Part shown: positions 35,592-45,245 of the stretch, piece after piece
How positions within the stretch are numbered: the stretch's first letter is position 1
Layout of the letters: every line of letters begins with the position of its first letter
Origin: Clostridioides mangenotii TR
Lineage (GTDB): Bacteria; Bacillota; Clostridia; Peptostreptococcales; Peptostreptococcaceae
Reading direction: 5' to 3'
Assembly (NCBI RefSeq): GCF_000498755.1
Contig: NZ_AXUS01000003.1
Span: 109,101 to 173,100 of the forward strand
DNA length: 64,000 nt
Notes under the pieces: generated by a model
Seen by the model: only the letters and a program-made list of their open reading frames with translations
Database searches by the model: none
Told to the model about the DNA's origin: nothing
Made by a program: the position numbers and the translations under genes

Positions 35592-37101
35592 AACCAATTC
35601 CTCCAAGTACTCTTTTGATATCATCTTCAAGTTTATGAGATTTTTTAAATTGCTCATTTAGAGTTTTAGTTAATCTTTTCATCTTATCATCGTATAGCTC
35701 TGTATCTTCTTCTTCTAACTCTACACCAACAAATCTATTTGGAGTTAAAATATAATCATTTTTAATTATATTTTCAATAGTCTCAACTTTACAGTACCCT
35801 TGAATATCTTTATACTCTTGGTCAATACTTCCTCTCCAAGCATGATATGTTCTAGATATCTCATGAATTTCATCTTCAGCAAATTCTTTATGGATTCTGT
35901 CGGCCATAAATCCTTTTTTACCTGCGTCTATAAACAGGATTTCACCTTTTCTAGATTTATTGTTTCCTTTTTTATCGTTTGATAAAAACCATAAACACGC
36001 TGGTATCTGAGTTGAATAAAACATCTGTGCGGGTAGTAAAACTATACAGTCAACTAAATCATTTTCAATTAGATTTTTACGTATTTCATACTCACTTAAA
36101 ATATTTTTTGTAGATAAACTTCCATTTGCCATTACAAATCCAGCTCTACCTTTGTCAGATAACTTCGATATTATATGTTGTATCCATGCGTAGTTTGCAT
36201 TTCCCTGAGGTGGAATTCCATACACCCATCTGTTATCATTTTCTAGCTTTTCTCCGCCCCAATCACTTATGTTAAACGGCGGATTTGCCAATACATAATC
36301 TGCTTTTAAATCTTTATGTAAATCATTGTGAAATGTATCTGCATTGCTCTTTCCTATATCTCCGTCAATACCTCTGAGTGCTAAGTTCATCTTGCACATT
36401 CTCCAAGTTGTCGGATTCGACTCCTGTCCGAATATACGAATATCTCCGGGTTTACCTTTATGATCTTCTATAAACCTTTCAGACTGCACAAATAATCCAC
36501 CAGATCCACAACATGGATCGTATACATTACCCTTACAAGGCTTTAACATCTCAACTAATAATTTAACGACTGATCTCGGTGTGTAAAACTCACCTCCTGC
36601 TTTTCCTTCAGCACTTGCGAATTTACTTAAAAAGTATTCATAAATTCTTCCAAGTATATCTTTGGACTGACTATCTGCATCACTGACTTTAAATTTCAAT
36701 AGATCAATTACATCTCTTAATTTCGACGCATTTAATTGCGGCTTTGCAAAATCCTTTGGCAATACATCTTTTAGAGATGGATTCTCTTTTTCTATCATAC
36801 TCATAGCATTATCAATTATCTTACCTAAATCTTTATTTTCGGAGTTTTTTGTTATGTATTCCCAACGTGCTTTCTGTGGTACCCAGAATATATTTTTCGT
36901 TATATACTCACTTTTATCTTCTTCATTTGAGCTCTCATTATTTTTTAACTCATCATATCTTTCTTCAAATGTCTCTGATATATATTTTAAAAAGATTAAG
37001 CCTAATACAATATTTTTATATTCTGATGGATCCATACTTCCCCTCAATCTATCTGCCAATAACCACATACTCTCTTCAATTTTTATTTCTGATACTGACA
37101 T
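35581..37101 (-). CDS. hsdM: Type I N6-adenine DNA methyltransferase subunit
   Basis: HsdM (about 506 residues) transfers a methyl group from S-adenosylmethionine to adenine in the site read by HsdS. There is an HsdM N-terminal helical domain (residues 1-150), the SAM-binding motif VYDPCCGSGGLFVQ, and the catalytic NPPF motif in YVLANPPFNIS. I prefer the ATG at 37101 because GGAGG precedes it; the ATG at 37119 is also in frame. The gene pair sits alone between recX and rnz, genes that are otherwise ordinary chromosomal neighbours. Confidence 0.94.
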   Translation of the reverse strand: MSVSEIKIEESMWLLADRLRGSMDPSEYKNIVLGLIFLKYISETFEERYDELKNNESSNEEDKSEYITKNIFWVPQKARWEYITKNSENKDLGKIIDNAMSMIEKENPSLKDVLPKDFAKPQLNASKLRDVIDLLKFKVSDADSQSKDILGRIYEYFLSKFASAEGKAGGEFYTPRSVVKLLVEMLKPCKGNVYDPCCGSGGLFVQSERFIEDHKGKPGDIRIFGQESNPTTWRMCKMNLALRGIDGDIGKSNADTFHNDLHKDLKADYVLANPPFNISDWGGEKLENDNRWVYGIPPQGNANYAWIQHIISKLSDKGRAGFVMANGSLSTKNILSEYEIRKNLIENDLVDCIVLLPAQMFYSTQIPACLWFLSNDKKGNNKSRKGEILFIDAGKKGFMADRIHKEFAEDEIHEISRTYHAWRGSIDQEYKDIQGYCKVETIENIIKNDYILTPNRFVGVELEEEDTELYDDKMKRLTKTLNEQFKKSHKLEDDIKRVLGGIGYEV

Positions 37102-37336
37102 AATATTAAAATCCTCCATGATTACCCTTTTGTTAAGTCCATTTTACCAGTTTTAACTACTTTTTTATACTAGTTTCCTAAAATAAATGGAAATTTATGG
37201 TAATAAATTATTAGTTGAAGGTATTTAATCGAATATTTAATTTGATTTTAGAAAAAATAATATGTAAATCCTAAATTAATGATAGAATGAATGTATATAT
37301 TTGGTAAAGAAATTTGAAAGGAGATACTCAGACGAT

Positions 37337-38251
37337 ATGATAGATTTAACTTTGCTTGGTTGCGGTGGAAATGTGCCTATCCCAAATAGATTCTTATCAT
37401 CTTTATTTATAAACTACAATGGAAGAAAAATTTTAATAGATTGCGGAGAAGGGACCCAAGTATCCTTAAAAATCAATAAATGTGGTTTTAAGGATATTGA
37501 TTTAATTTGTATTACTCATCTACACGGAGATCATATTTTCGGGCTACCAGGTATTTTGTCCACTATTGGAAATAGTGGCAAAACTGACGACTTAACTATA
37601 CTCGGACCTTCAGGAATAATAGATGCTGTAAAGTATATAAAAATGCTTCTAGGAGTACTGCCGTACAATGTGAATGTAGTTGAAAACCCCGGAGTAAATT
37701 TTAAAATCTCCGATCCAAACTTCAAAAATCTAGAGATATCTACAATAGACTTAGAGCATTCAGTCGAATGTATTGGATACAGTTTTAAATTTAACAGAAG
37801 TAGAAAATTTGATATGGACAAAGCCTTTTATAATGATGTTCCAAGGTTTATGTGGAGAAAGCTTCAAAATGGCGAAAAAATGATTATAAACGACAAGACA
37901 TATACTCCAGAAATGGTTTTAGGCAACGAAAGGATTGGAATAAAACTAAGTTTTATAACGGATACAAGACCTATGTTCGAGATTCCTGATTTTATAAAAG
38001 ACAGCGATCTTCTAGTGTGCGAGGCAATGTATGGAGATGATTCAGATATAGATAAAGCTGTTAAAAACAACCATATGACATTTAGGGAAAGTGCCAACTT
38101 AGCAAGACTTGGAAATGCCTCTCAGTTATTATTAACTCACTTTAGCCCCTCTGTTATGAAACCCGAAATATTTATTGATAATGCAAAAGATGTCTTTGAA
38201 AACACAATTATCGGTGAAGATGGTCTTAAATTGAGTTTAAAATATAAATAA
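37337..38251 (+). CDS. rnz: Ribonuclease Z (tRNA 3' endonuclease)
   Basis: A 304-residue metallo-beta-lactamase-fold RNase that trims tRNA 3' trailers. Metal ligands are seen in THLHGDHIFGLPG (HxHxDH), LEHSVECIGYSF, TDTRP and LLTHFSP. The frame is open from 37301, but the family N-terminus MIDLTLLGCGGNVP begins at 37337, with AAAGGAG 14 bases before it. The exosite arm region around FMWRKLQNGEKM is present, so it is the long cytoplasmic bacterial type. Confidence 0.94.
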   Translation: MIDLTLLGCGGNVPIPNRFLSSLFINYNGRKILIDCGEGTQVSLKINKCGFKDIDLICITHLHGDHIFGLPGILSTIGNSGKTDDLTILGPSGIIDAVKYIKMLLGVLPYNVNVVENPGVNFKISDPNFKNLEISTIDLEHSVECIGYSFKFNRSRKFDMDKAFYNDVPRFMWRKLQNGEKMIINDKTYTPEMVLGNERIGIKLSFITDTRPMFEIPDFIKDSDLLVCEAMYGDDSDIDKAVKNNHMTFRESANLARLGNASQLLLTHFSPSVMKPEIFIDNAKDVFENTIIGEDGLKLSLKYK

Positions 38252-38260
38252 TAAAATAAA

Positions 38261-38292
38261 AGACACGCTCGAATTTCAATGCGAGTGTGTCT
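38261..38292. terminator. Terminator between rnz and yhbY
   Basis: AGACACGCTCG (38261-38271) pairs with CGAGTGTGTCT (38282-38292). On the minus strand TTTTATTTTATTATTT follows, so it mainly serves yhbY and possibly rnz. Confidence 0.75.
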
Positions 38293-38347
38293 AAATAATT
38301 AACAACTTTTTTTATAAACACTACAAAATTGTTATAGCTAGTTATAA

Positions 38348-38716
38348 CTACCTGTAATTGCTCTTTGTAAGATTCCCTTTTTTAGTAACTTTATTGTCTC
38401 TAACCTTAGCTTTCGCTTGGCTATGTCCCGGAAATTCTATTTTAGGATCTTCCATATTTTTCTTGTATACTGTAAATTTAAACCCTATAGCCTGAACAAA
38501 CTCCGCTCTTAAAGCTTTACAAACTTCATTTGCAGTCTCCTTAGCGTCTAATCCTGCATTTTCTAGTATTGTTATCTTTACTAGTTCTCTCGTTCTAAGC
38601 ATGCCGTCTAATTGCTCTAAAAAGCTTTCTGTCACGCCATCTTTACCTATCTGAGTTGTAGGTTTAAGGTTGTTTGCTAAAGATTTTAAATAAGATCTTT
38701 GTTTCCCCTTTAACAT
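38348..38716 (-). CDS. yhbY: YhbY-family ribosome assembly RNA-binding protein (CRM domain)
   Basis: A 122-residue protein whose first about 95 residues form a CRM domain with the GxxG-like turn IGKDGVTESF and the final strand FVQAIGFKFTVYKKN. It associates with pre-50S particles. The C-terminal 25 residues are basic and disordered (KAKVRDNKVTKKGN). It lies downstream of obgE on the same strand, as in many Firmicutes. Confidence 0.92.
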   Translation of the reverse strand: MLKGKQRSYLKSLANNLKPTTQIGKDGVTESFLEQLDGMLRTRELVKITILENAGLDAKETANEVCKALRAEFVQAIGFKFTVYKKNMEDPKIEFPGHSQAKAKVRDNKVTKKGNLTKSNYR

Positions 38717-38776
38717 TACTTCACCACTTTTCTATTAAATAATCTATTTATTAAATCTAGACTCAAGATCTATAAT

Positions 38777-40057
38777 TTAATTGTAAAACTCAAATTCTAA
38801 TTCGTATATTCTAACAGTATCCCCGTCTTCAATACCCATTTCTCTAAGTCTATCAAAAACGCCTCTGCTTTCCATAGTCTTTTGGAAGAATTGAAGCGAC
38901 TCCATATCGTCAAAGTTTATAGAATACATGACCCTTCTAAGAGCTTTTCCAGTAACTTCATATACTCCATCGTCATCTATTTTGATATTTAATTCTTCAT
39001 CATTTATTAATTCAGCTTCAGGTTTGTACATATCCTCTTCAGAAATCAGCTCAATTTCTTCAACTTCTTTTAGAGCATTTGATACATAAGTTATTACATC
39101 GTCTACACCTTCTCTAGTAGCTGCAGACATTTTAAATACTTTATATCCTCTTGCTTCAATAGTCTTTTTAAATTCTTCATATACTTCTTCGTCTTGAAGT
39201 ATGTCCATCTTGTTTGCAACAACTATTTGAGGTCTTGTTGCAAGTTTTTCATTGTACAGTTTAAGCTCTTCATTTATCTTATCAAAATCGTCTATAGGAT
39301 CTCTACCCTCTATACCAGATATATCTACTATATGGATAAGCACCTTTGTTCTCTCCACATGTCTTAAAAACTCATGACCAAGCCCTATTCCTTCAGAAGC
39401 TCCTTCTATTATTCCAGGAATATCTGCAAGTACAAAACTATCTGCATGTTTAGTTTGCACAACGCCTAAATTTGGAGTAATAGTCGTAAAATGATAGTTT
39501 GCAATCTTTGGCTTAGCTTTTGTAACAAGCGATAAGAAAGTAGATTTACCTACATTGGGGAATCCTAAAAGACCTACATCCGCAAGCATTTTAAGCTCTA
39601 GTACTATCCATCTTTCTTCTCCATCTGTTCCAGGCTTTGCAAAATTTGGAGCTTGTCTAGTCGCTGTGGCAAAATTATGATTACCTTTACCGCCATATCC
39701 ACCTCTTGCAACTACAATTCTATCATTTTCATCTTTTAAATCTGCTAAAACTAGCCCAGTTGCTTCATCTCTAATTACAGTCCCAGCTGGTACTTTTAAA
39801 ACTATATCTTCTCCGTTTTTACCAGATCTTTTTCTTTTTGTTCCGTTTTCGCCTGATGGAGCTAAGTATTTTCTTTGATATTTGAAGTCTAGAAGTGTTC
39901 TTATGCCCAAATCCACTTCAAATACTACACTTGCACCACGTCCGCCGTCTCCGCCATCAGGGCCCCCTGCTGGAACGTATTTCTCTCTTCTAAAAGATAT
40001 TCCACCGTTTCCACCATTTCCAGCCTTAACGAATATTTTCGCCTTATCTATAAACAC
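38777..40057 (-). CDS. obgE: GTPase ObgE/CgtA
   Basis: A 426-residue GTPase needed for late 50S assembly. It has the glycine-rich Obg fold (residues 1-158, GGDGGRGASVVFEVD), a G domain with LLGFPNVGKST, DIPGIIEGASEG and ANKMD, and a C-terminal OCT domain (about 350-426, GVFDRLREMGIEDGDTVRIYELEF). The start is a GTG (plus cac at 40055-40057) with AGGTGAT before it. It follows the rplU-prp-rpmA operon in the standard order, separated by a terminator. Confidence 0.96.
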   Translation of the reverse strand: MFIDKAKIFVKAGNGGNGGISFRREKYVPAGGPDGGDGGRGASVVFEVDLGIRTLLDFKYQRKYLAPSGENGTKRKRSGKNGEDIVLKVPAGTVIRDEATGLVLADLKDENDRIVVARGGYGGKGNHNFATATRQAPNFAKPGTDGEERWIVLELKMLADVGLLGFPNVGKSTFLSLVTKAKPKIANYHFTTITPNLGVVQTKHADSFVLADIPGIIEGASEGIGLGHEFLRHVERTKVLIHIVDISGIEGRDPIDDFDKINEELKLYNEKLATRPQIVVANKMDILQDEEVYEEFKKTIEARGYKVFKMSAATREGVDDVITYVSNALKEVEEIELISEEDMYKPEAELINDEELNIKIDDDGVYEVTGKALRRVMYSINFDDMESLQFFQKTMESRGVFDRLREMGIEDGDTVRIYELEFEFYN

Positions 40058-40150
40058 AACATCACCTACTTGATTAATCTTTATACTATTTTACCCCGAA
40101 TTTAAATATAAATTCCAGGTAGAGTCCAATTGTCTTTTTACTAAAATAAA

Positions 40151-40172
40151 AAGGAGTGTATCCACACTCCTT
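40151..40172 (-). terminator. Terminator of the rplU-prp-rpmA operon
   Basis: AAGGAGTGT (40151-40159) pairs with ACACTCCTT (40164-40172). On the minus strand TTTTTATTTTAG follows the stem. Confidence 0.85.
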
Positions 40173-40182
40173 CCATAGTATA

Positions 40183-40473
40183 TTACTCAGCAACTGCTAC
40201 TGGATATATACTTACTTTTTTTCTCTTCTTATCTTTTCTTTCGAACTTAACAGTACCGTCAACTAATGCAAATAAAGTATCATCGCTACCTTTTCCTACA
40301 TTAGTTCCTGGATGTATTTTAGTTCCTCTTTGTCTAACTATTATACTTCCAGCAGTTACTAATTGTCCATCAAATCTCTTAACACCTAATCTCTTAGAAA
40401 CAGAATCTCTACCGTTTTTAGAAGAACCTACTCCTTTTTTAGATGCAAGTAATTGTAAATTCATTTTTAACAT
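40183..40473 (-). CDS. rpmA: 50S ribosomal protein L27 (bL27) with cleavable N-terminal extension
   Basis: The 96-residue precursor starts [21 protein letters not shown]. In Firmicutes this extension is removed by the Prp protease, exposing the SKKG/AHKKG N-terminus that reaches the peptidyl-transferase centre. Prp is encoded by the gene immediately upstream. The core motifs [12 protein letters not shown]-like and [11 protein letters not shown] are normal. GGGGGTGA precedes the ATG. Expected cleavage is after LLA. Confidence 0.97.
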   Translation of the reverse strand: MLKMNLQLLASKKGVGSSKNGRDSVSKRLGVKRFDGQLVTAGSIIVRQRGTKIHPGTNVGKGSDDTLFALVDGTVKFERKDKKRKKVSIYPVAVAE

Positions 40474-40486
40474 ATGGAGTCACCCC

Positions 40487-40804
40487 CTACTTTTTCAAAA
40501 TTTTTATATACTTTGGATATTCTCGTTTTATCTCTTCAACTGCAAGCTGAAAATGCTCTAGCAACAATTTCGATTTCTCTATATAAGATGTATCTACTAT
40601 ACACTCTATATGACCTTCGTCAGCGACTATCTTTTCAAATTCAACTTTTTGTAGTTTGTTTAGTGAGTTTATAACAGCAATAGCATTAGATGTAACCGCT
40701 GAACAAACTATATCCTGACCTGCATCAGCAAATCCAGCATGTCCACTTAAACAAAACCCTTTTATTTGGAAATCATCATTATAATAATATTTTACTTTTA
40801 TCAT
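40487..40804 (-). CDS. prp: Ribosomal-processing cysteine protease Prp
   Basis: A 105-residue cysteine protease (YsxB family) that cleaves the N-terminal extension of L27. The catalytic His is in SGHAGFADAGQDIVCSAVTSNA and the catalytic Cys is in the same segment (DIVCSAV). Lying between rplU and rpmA is the standard location. The size matches the family. Confidence 0.95.
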   Translation of the reverse strand: MIKVKYYYNDDFQIKGFCLSGHAGFADAGQDIVCSAVTSNAIAVINSLNKLQKVEFEKIVADEGHIECIVDTSYIEKSKLLLEHFQLAVEEIKREYPKYIKILKK

Positions 40805-40816
40805 ATTATATACTCA

Positions 40817-41128
40817 CTAAGCGTTTATTTTTTCAACAACTAACTTAGTATATGCTTGACGATGTCCTTGCTTTCTTCTATAGTCTTTTTTAGCTTTATA
40901 CTTATAAACTATAACTTTTTTAGCTTTTCCTTGCTCAACTACTTTAGCTTGTACAGAAGCACCTTCAACAACTGGAGCACCTAATTTAAGTTCTCCATCT
41001 TTTGAGCATGCTAATACTTCATCTAAAGTAACAGTATCACCTGTGTTCGCTTCTAACTTCTCAACAAATAATACATCACCTTCAGAAACTTTATACTGTT
41101 TTCCACCAGTCTTAACTATAGCGTACAT
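40817..41128 (-). CDS. rplU: 50S ribosomal protein L21 (bL21)
   Basis: The 103-residue product has the family start [18 protein letters not shown] and the end [19 protein letters not shown], with [15 protein letters not shown] in the middle. It binds 23S rRNA. AGGAGGTG is ideally spaced before the ATG. First gene of rplU-prp-rpmA, behind a structured leader. Confidence 0.98.
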   Translation of the reverse strand: MYAIVKTGGKQYKVSEGDVLFVEKLEANTGDTVTLDEVLACSKDGELKLGAPVVEGASVQAKVVEQGKAKKVIVYKYKAKKDYRRKQGHRQAYTKLVVEKINA

Positions 41129-41220
41129 ATATACACCTCCTCGGTCACAAACTCGCCAATATAAGGTACTCCGAACGAAGATTTAAACCTTTACTGAGCG
41201 GCATTACAGTTATTAATTAT
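41129..41220 (-). promoter_or_regulatory. Putative L21 ribosomal-protein leader RNA
   Basis: The minus strand upstream of rplU reads ACTGTAATGCCGCTCAGTAA, then TTCGTTCGGAGTACC, then TGGCGAGTTTGTGACCGAGG before the ribosome site. It contains stem-forming blocks like those of the L21 leader family that autoregulates this operon in Firmicutes. I recognise the layout but could not align it, so this is tentative. Confidence 0.5.
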
Positions 41221-41240
41221 ATGATAATCACATTACTTTG

Positions 41241-42650
41241 TCAACTATTTTTAATGAAAACCACGTGTATATTTTCATGCTCTATTCTATGATTTTCCAA
41301 TAAAGTTGTTTTTATGCTATATTTTTTGCTAATATTTTCAATGATATTTAAGTATTCCTCAGTTATAACTCTAAATACTGCGCTATTAACCTCTACAGAT
41401 ACATCTTTATACACAGTATGTTTTTTTGTTCTTCTTATCTCTCTTTCTATCTTGTCAATTACATACTTTATAGACTTTAGAGAATTTAATGAATTACATG
41501 TTTTACAATCCATTAAGTAATAAGAGTCTATTGAGCTTTTTTCTCTTCTTCTAGCTACCTCAACAAGACCTAACCTAGTTATCCCTAGCACTTCAGATTT
41601 TCTTCTATCACTTTTTAAACTCTCATCTAACACTCTAAGTACTTCGTACTTTTCTTTACTAGATTTCATATCTATAAAATCTATTACAACAATTCCGCTT
41701 ATATCTCTAATCCTCAACTGATATGCAATCTCTGAGGCAGCCTCTAAATTAGTCTTTAAAATAGTATCTGAAAGCTTAGCACTCTTAGTGAACTTACCTG
41801 TATTTACATCAACAACTGTCATAGCTTCAGTTCTATCTACTACTATATAACCACCACTTTTTAGCCAAACCTTCTTGTCAAATAGCTTATTTATTTTATC
41901 GTCAACTCTATGGAGTTCAAATACATTTTCATCTTCCTCTAAAACTAGTTTTTCAATAAATTTCTTGTCAATAGACTTTAATTTTACTTTTACCTCTTCA
42001 TAAGTATCTACATTGTCTGTAACAATTTTTTCTATTTCTTCACTTAAATTATCATTTATATATTTTACAGCTGAGCTCTCAGATTTATAGAGAAGCTTCG
42101 GACCTATACCAAGTTTATATTCTTTTAAAATCTCACTGTATTTATATTTCAATTCATAAATGTCTTTTTGTAGATCTTCTATTGTACATCCTTGAGCTTC
42201 CGTCCTTATAATTAGCCCTAGATTTTCTACATTTGCCTCTTTAACTAACTTTTTGAGTCTTACAATCTCTTTTTCATCTCTAATTTTACTAGACATAGTT
42301 ACTCGGGTATTCGCAGGTATATACACTAAGTATCTACCTGCAACGCTAATCTCTAAGCTTAATTTGGCTCCTTTTGTACCTACTTCTTCTTTATTTACCT
42401 GAACTAAAACATCACTTCCAGATTTAATCTCTGAGCCGTTATCCAGTTGTAGATACGCAAGCTTTTCCAATCCTATATCTACAAAACACGCATCGATTCC
42501 ATTTAATACTTTTTTTACAACTCCTCGATATATGTTTGATACATTTTTCTCGCGATCATTGTCGTCGATAAAAAAGTCTAGCAGCTTATTATCGCTAGTT
42601 ACAGCTGTTTTCTGTGAAGTTGTCAATGTTTCTATTATTATACTTTTCAA
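41241..42650 (-). CDS. rng: Ribonuclease E/G family protein
   Basis: The product is about 469 residues and has an N-terminal S1 RNA-binding domain (IYRGVVKKVLNGIDACFVDIG). The catalytic core shows the Mg2+-binding Asp region VDVNTGKFTKS and VVIDFIDMKSS, then ITRLGLVEVARRR. The zinc-link motif is DCKTCNS (CxxC). It processes rRNA and degrades mRNA. GAGGTG is followed after six bases by a TTG at 42650, a better start than the GTG at 42659 that overlaps the ribosome site. It sits between rplU and the two radical-SAM genes, a conserved cluster. Confidence 0.92.
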   Translation of the reverse strand: MKSIIIETLTTSQKTAVTSDNKLLDFFIDDNDREKNVSNIYRGVVKKVLNGIDACFVDIGLEKLAYLQLDNGSEIKSGSDVLVQVNKEEVGTKGAKLSLEISVAGRYLVYIPANTRVTMSSKIRDEKEIVRLKKLVKEANVENLGLIIRTEAQGCTIEDLQKDIYELKYKYSEILKEYKLGIGPKLLYKSESSAVKYINDNLSEEIEKIVTDNVDTYEEVKVKLKSIDKKFIEKLVLEEDENVFELHRVDDKINKLFDKKVWLKSGGYIVVDRTEAMTVVDVNTGKFTKSAKLSDTILKTNLEAASEIAYQLRIRDISGIVVIDFIDMKSSKEKYEVLRVLDESLKSDRRKSEVLGITRLGLVEVARRREKSSIDSYYLMDCKTCNSLNSLKSIKYVIDKIEREIRRTKKHTVYKDVSVEVNSAVFRVITEEYLNIIENISKKYSIKTTLLENHRIEHENIHVVFIKNS

Positions 42651-42701
42651 ACTTTTCACCTCTATGCTCTAAAAATTCGTTTAAAGTATTTTTTATACCT
42701 T

Positions 42702-43400
42702 CTACATAGGAGTTTCAAGGTGCCCATCCTTTTGAATATAAAGATCTCGTCTAAGTATATCTACATCTAGCGGATTCATAATTATGCCGAAAAGCTCCAA
42801 AATCTTTGGTATAAATATATTTGTATTTAAGTTTTGCTTTGATCCTGTAGCTATCATTGTATTTATTGTTATTCTCTCTTCATTTAGATCTATAAGGTCG
42901 AAGCTCTTTATTAAAGGTCTTATGTCTACATCGACCATTTTTCCTTTTTTATTCTTTTTAGTTATCATTATCTCTTCTTGGTTCATAAACTCAACTATTT
43001 TGCCCTTTACATACTCTTTACTAAGAGGTCTTTCAAGGTCTATACTGAAAATATATTCACCATAATCTATAATTGATGAAAGGGATGGTGTTTGAGAATC
43101 AATTTCCATAGCTTTCATAAATTCAATCCCCGCTGGAAGCTTTTTAGATATTCTCTCCAAGAATTCATTAATTGTTAGATCGTCCTCTATCTCTATATCG
43201 ACATATTCGCCTTGACTCTCTGTACCAAGAGCAAGCGCATTTCCATAACTCATTTTTGGGTGAGGGTTGTAACCTTGTGAGTGAGATAAGTTAATCTCAG
43301 CTCTTCTAAATGCTCTGTGAAGCAGTCTCTGTAAATCAAGATGAGATATGTAGATCATATCCCCTTCTTTTTTAAATTTCACTCTAATTATCTTACTCAT
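42702..43400 (-). CDS. TIGR03936-family protein (radical-SAM-linked, DUF2344)
   Basis: The 232-residue protein has the family hallmarks ISHLDLQRLLHRAFRRAEI, YNPHPKMSYGNALALGTES and GEYVDIE. It starts on the base right after the stop of the TIGR03960 radical SAM gene, and in many bacteria the two are fused or adjacent. The role is thought to be in RNA or ribosome modification, but no reaction is established. It has no membrane segment. Confidence 0.9.
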   Translation of the reverse strand: MSKIIRVKFKKEGDMIYISHLDLQRLLHRAFRRAEINLSHSQGYNPHPKMSYGNALALGTESQGEYVDIEIEDDLTINEFLERISKKLPAGIEFMKAMEIDSQTPSLSSIIDYGEYIFSIDLERPLSKEYVKGKIVEFMNQEEIMITKKNKKGKMVDVDIRPLIKSFDLIDLNEERITINTMIATGSKQNLNTNIFIPKILELFGIIMNPLDVDILRRDLYIQKDGHLETPM

Positions 43401-45245
43401 CTAGCATAATCCCCTTCCTATATCATGCGTATTTATACCACAGACATTGCAACCATTTCTACAATCTGGCGTTATTTCATCCAGCTTAGCTTTATCGTTT
43501 TCTCTTATAAGGAAATCTTTATCTACTCCTACATCAATATGATCCCATGGGAATACCTCATCGTAATTTCTATCTCTATTAGCGTAAAACTCTATTGACA
43601 GATCGTTCTTTTCCATAGCTTCCTTCCAGATATCAAGTTTAAAGTACTCAGACCATCCATCAAACTTAGCTCCTATTTTAAAGGCGTCGTAGATAACCTT
43701 ACCTATCTTACGGTCACCTCTTGCTACTACTGCTTCCATTAAACTAGTACTTGAATCATGGTAGTTGTACTTTATATTTTTGTTTCTAAGTTTCTTAACT
43801 AAATGTCTTTGTTTTTCTACTATTTCTTCAGTAGTATCCTGTGCGTGCCATTGGAATGGTGTAAATGGCTTCGGAACAAATGTCGATGTACTTACAGTTA
43901 CACCAAAGTTTTTCTTAAGCTTGCCTTGATGTACATCTCTGTAGATATCAATTACTTCATATGCTAGTTTTGCTATACCATCAAGATCGTCATATGTCTC
44001 TGTTGGAAGACCTATCATAAAGTATAATTTCACACTATTCCATCCCATTTCAAATGCCTTACGTGTAGCATTTTCTAAATCTTCTTCTGTTACCCCTTTG
44101 TTAATTACATCTCTCATCCTTTGAGTTCCAGCTTCTGGGGCAAATGTTAGTCCTGATTTTCTAACTTGTTGTATTTTATCCGCTATTTCCATAGAGAAAT
44201 TGTCAAGTCTAAGTGATGGCAGAGATATTCCAATATTGTTTGATGCGTATTCATCTACCAAATAGTCCGTAAGCTCTGATAAATGAGTGTAATCACTAGT
44301 ACTAAGAGATGAAAGTGATATCTCATCATAACCTGTGTTTTTAACTAACTTGTCTAATATCTCTTTTAGTCTCTCTACTGATTTCTCTCTTATTGGTCTA
44401 TATATCATTCCTGCTTGGCAGAATCTACAGCCCCTAGTACATCCTCTAAATAGCTCAAGTACTATTCTGTCGTGTACTGTATCTATATAAGGTACTATAA
44501 GTTTCTCTGGATATAATACATTCTCTACATCTTTAATTATTCTCTTGCTTGGATTTGTCGGTATTCCTTCTTTTAATGTCACTACATTTTTAACTGTTCC
44601 ATCCTCATTGTAGTTTACATCGTAAAAACTCGGAATATAAACACCTTCTATATTAGATATTCTATATAGAAAATCCTCTCTACTAGTCTTATTTTTCTTC
44701 CACTCTTTATATAAATCGACTACTTCTAAATTTACTTCTTCACCTTCACCAAGTATTACTATGTCCACAAAATCAGCAAGTGGCTCAGAGTTATAGGAAC
44801 ATGGACCCCCTACCATTACAAATGGATCATCTAATTTTCTATCTTCTTTTAATATCGGTATACCTGCTAAATCCAGAATATTTAATATATTTGTGTAAGA
44901 TAGTTCGTATTGAAGTGTAAACGTTACAAAGTCAAAATCAGTTATAGGCTCCCTCGACTCCAACGCAAATAAAGGTATATTTTTTTCTCTCATTATATTT
45001 TCCATATCTACGCCAGGAGAGTACACCCTTTCACAAAATACATCTTCATCTCTATTTATAACTTCGTAAAGTATGTGACTGCCTAAATGACTCATACCAA
45101 CTTCATATATATCAGGAAAACAATGTGCATATCTTATAAGATTCTCTTTATCTGTGTCTTTGTGTATAGAGTTGATCTCATTGCCTAGATATCTAGACGG
45201 TTTTTCTACTTTTTTTAGTATTCTTTTCAAATCAACTTTCTTCAT
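43401..45245 (-). CDS. TIGR03960-family B12-binding-domain radical SAM protein
   Basis: A 614-residue enzyme with an N-terminal cobalamin-binding-like domain (residues about 20-190, YEVGMSHLGSHILYEVIN and VILGEGEEV). The radical SAM domain carries the [4Fe-4S]-binding CxxxCxxC in RGCTRGCRFCQAGMIYRP, followed by LSLSSTSDY-type and GLPTETYDDL motifs. The C-terminus is Cys-rich (CRNGCNVCGINTHDIGRGLC) and may hold another cluster. The substrate is unknown. It is co-transcribed with the following TIGR03936 gene and rng. Confidence 0.92.
   Translation of the reverse strand: MKKVDLKRILKKVEKPSRYLGNEINSIHKDTDKENLIRYAHCFPDIYEVGMSHLGSHILYEVINRDEDVFCERVYSPGVDMENIMREKNIPLFALESREPITDFDFVTFTLQYELSYTNILNILDLAGIPILKEDRKLDDPFVMVGGPCSYNSEPLADFVDIVILGEGEEVNLEVVDLYKEWKKNKTSREDFLYRISNIEGVYIPSFYDVNYNEDGTVKNVVTLKEGIPTNPSKRIIKDVENVLYPEKLIVPYIDTVHDRIVLELFRGCTRGCRFCQAGMIYRPIREKSVERLKEILDKLVKNTGYDEISLSSLSTSDYTHLSELTDYLVDEYASNNIGISLPSLRLDNFSMEIADKIQQVRKSGLTFAPEAGTQRMRDVINKGVTEEDLENATRKAFEMGWNSVKLYFMIGLPTETYDDLDGIAKLAYEVIDIYRDVHQGKLKKNFGVTVSTSTFVPKPFTPFQWHAQDTTEEIVEKQRHLVKKLRNKNIKYNYHDSSTSLMEAVVARGDRKIGKVIYDAFKIGAKFDGWSEYFKLDIWKEAMEKNDLSIEFYANRDRNYDEVFPWDHIDVGVDKDFLIRENDKAKLDEITPDCRNGCNVCGINTHDIGRGLC

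Noticed and set aside
34461-37119. Complete type I restriction system
   Set aside because: Both flanks were read through and no HsdR (DEAD-box helicase/nuclease) is present.
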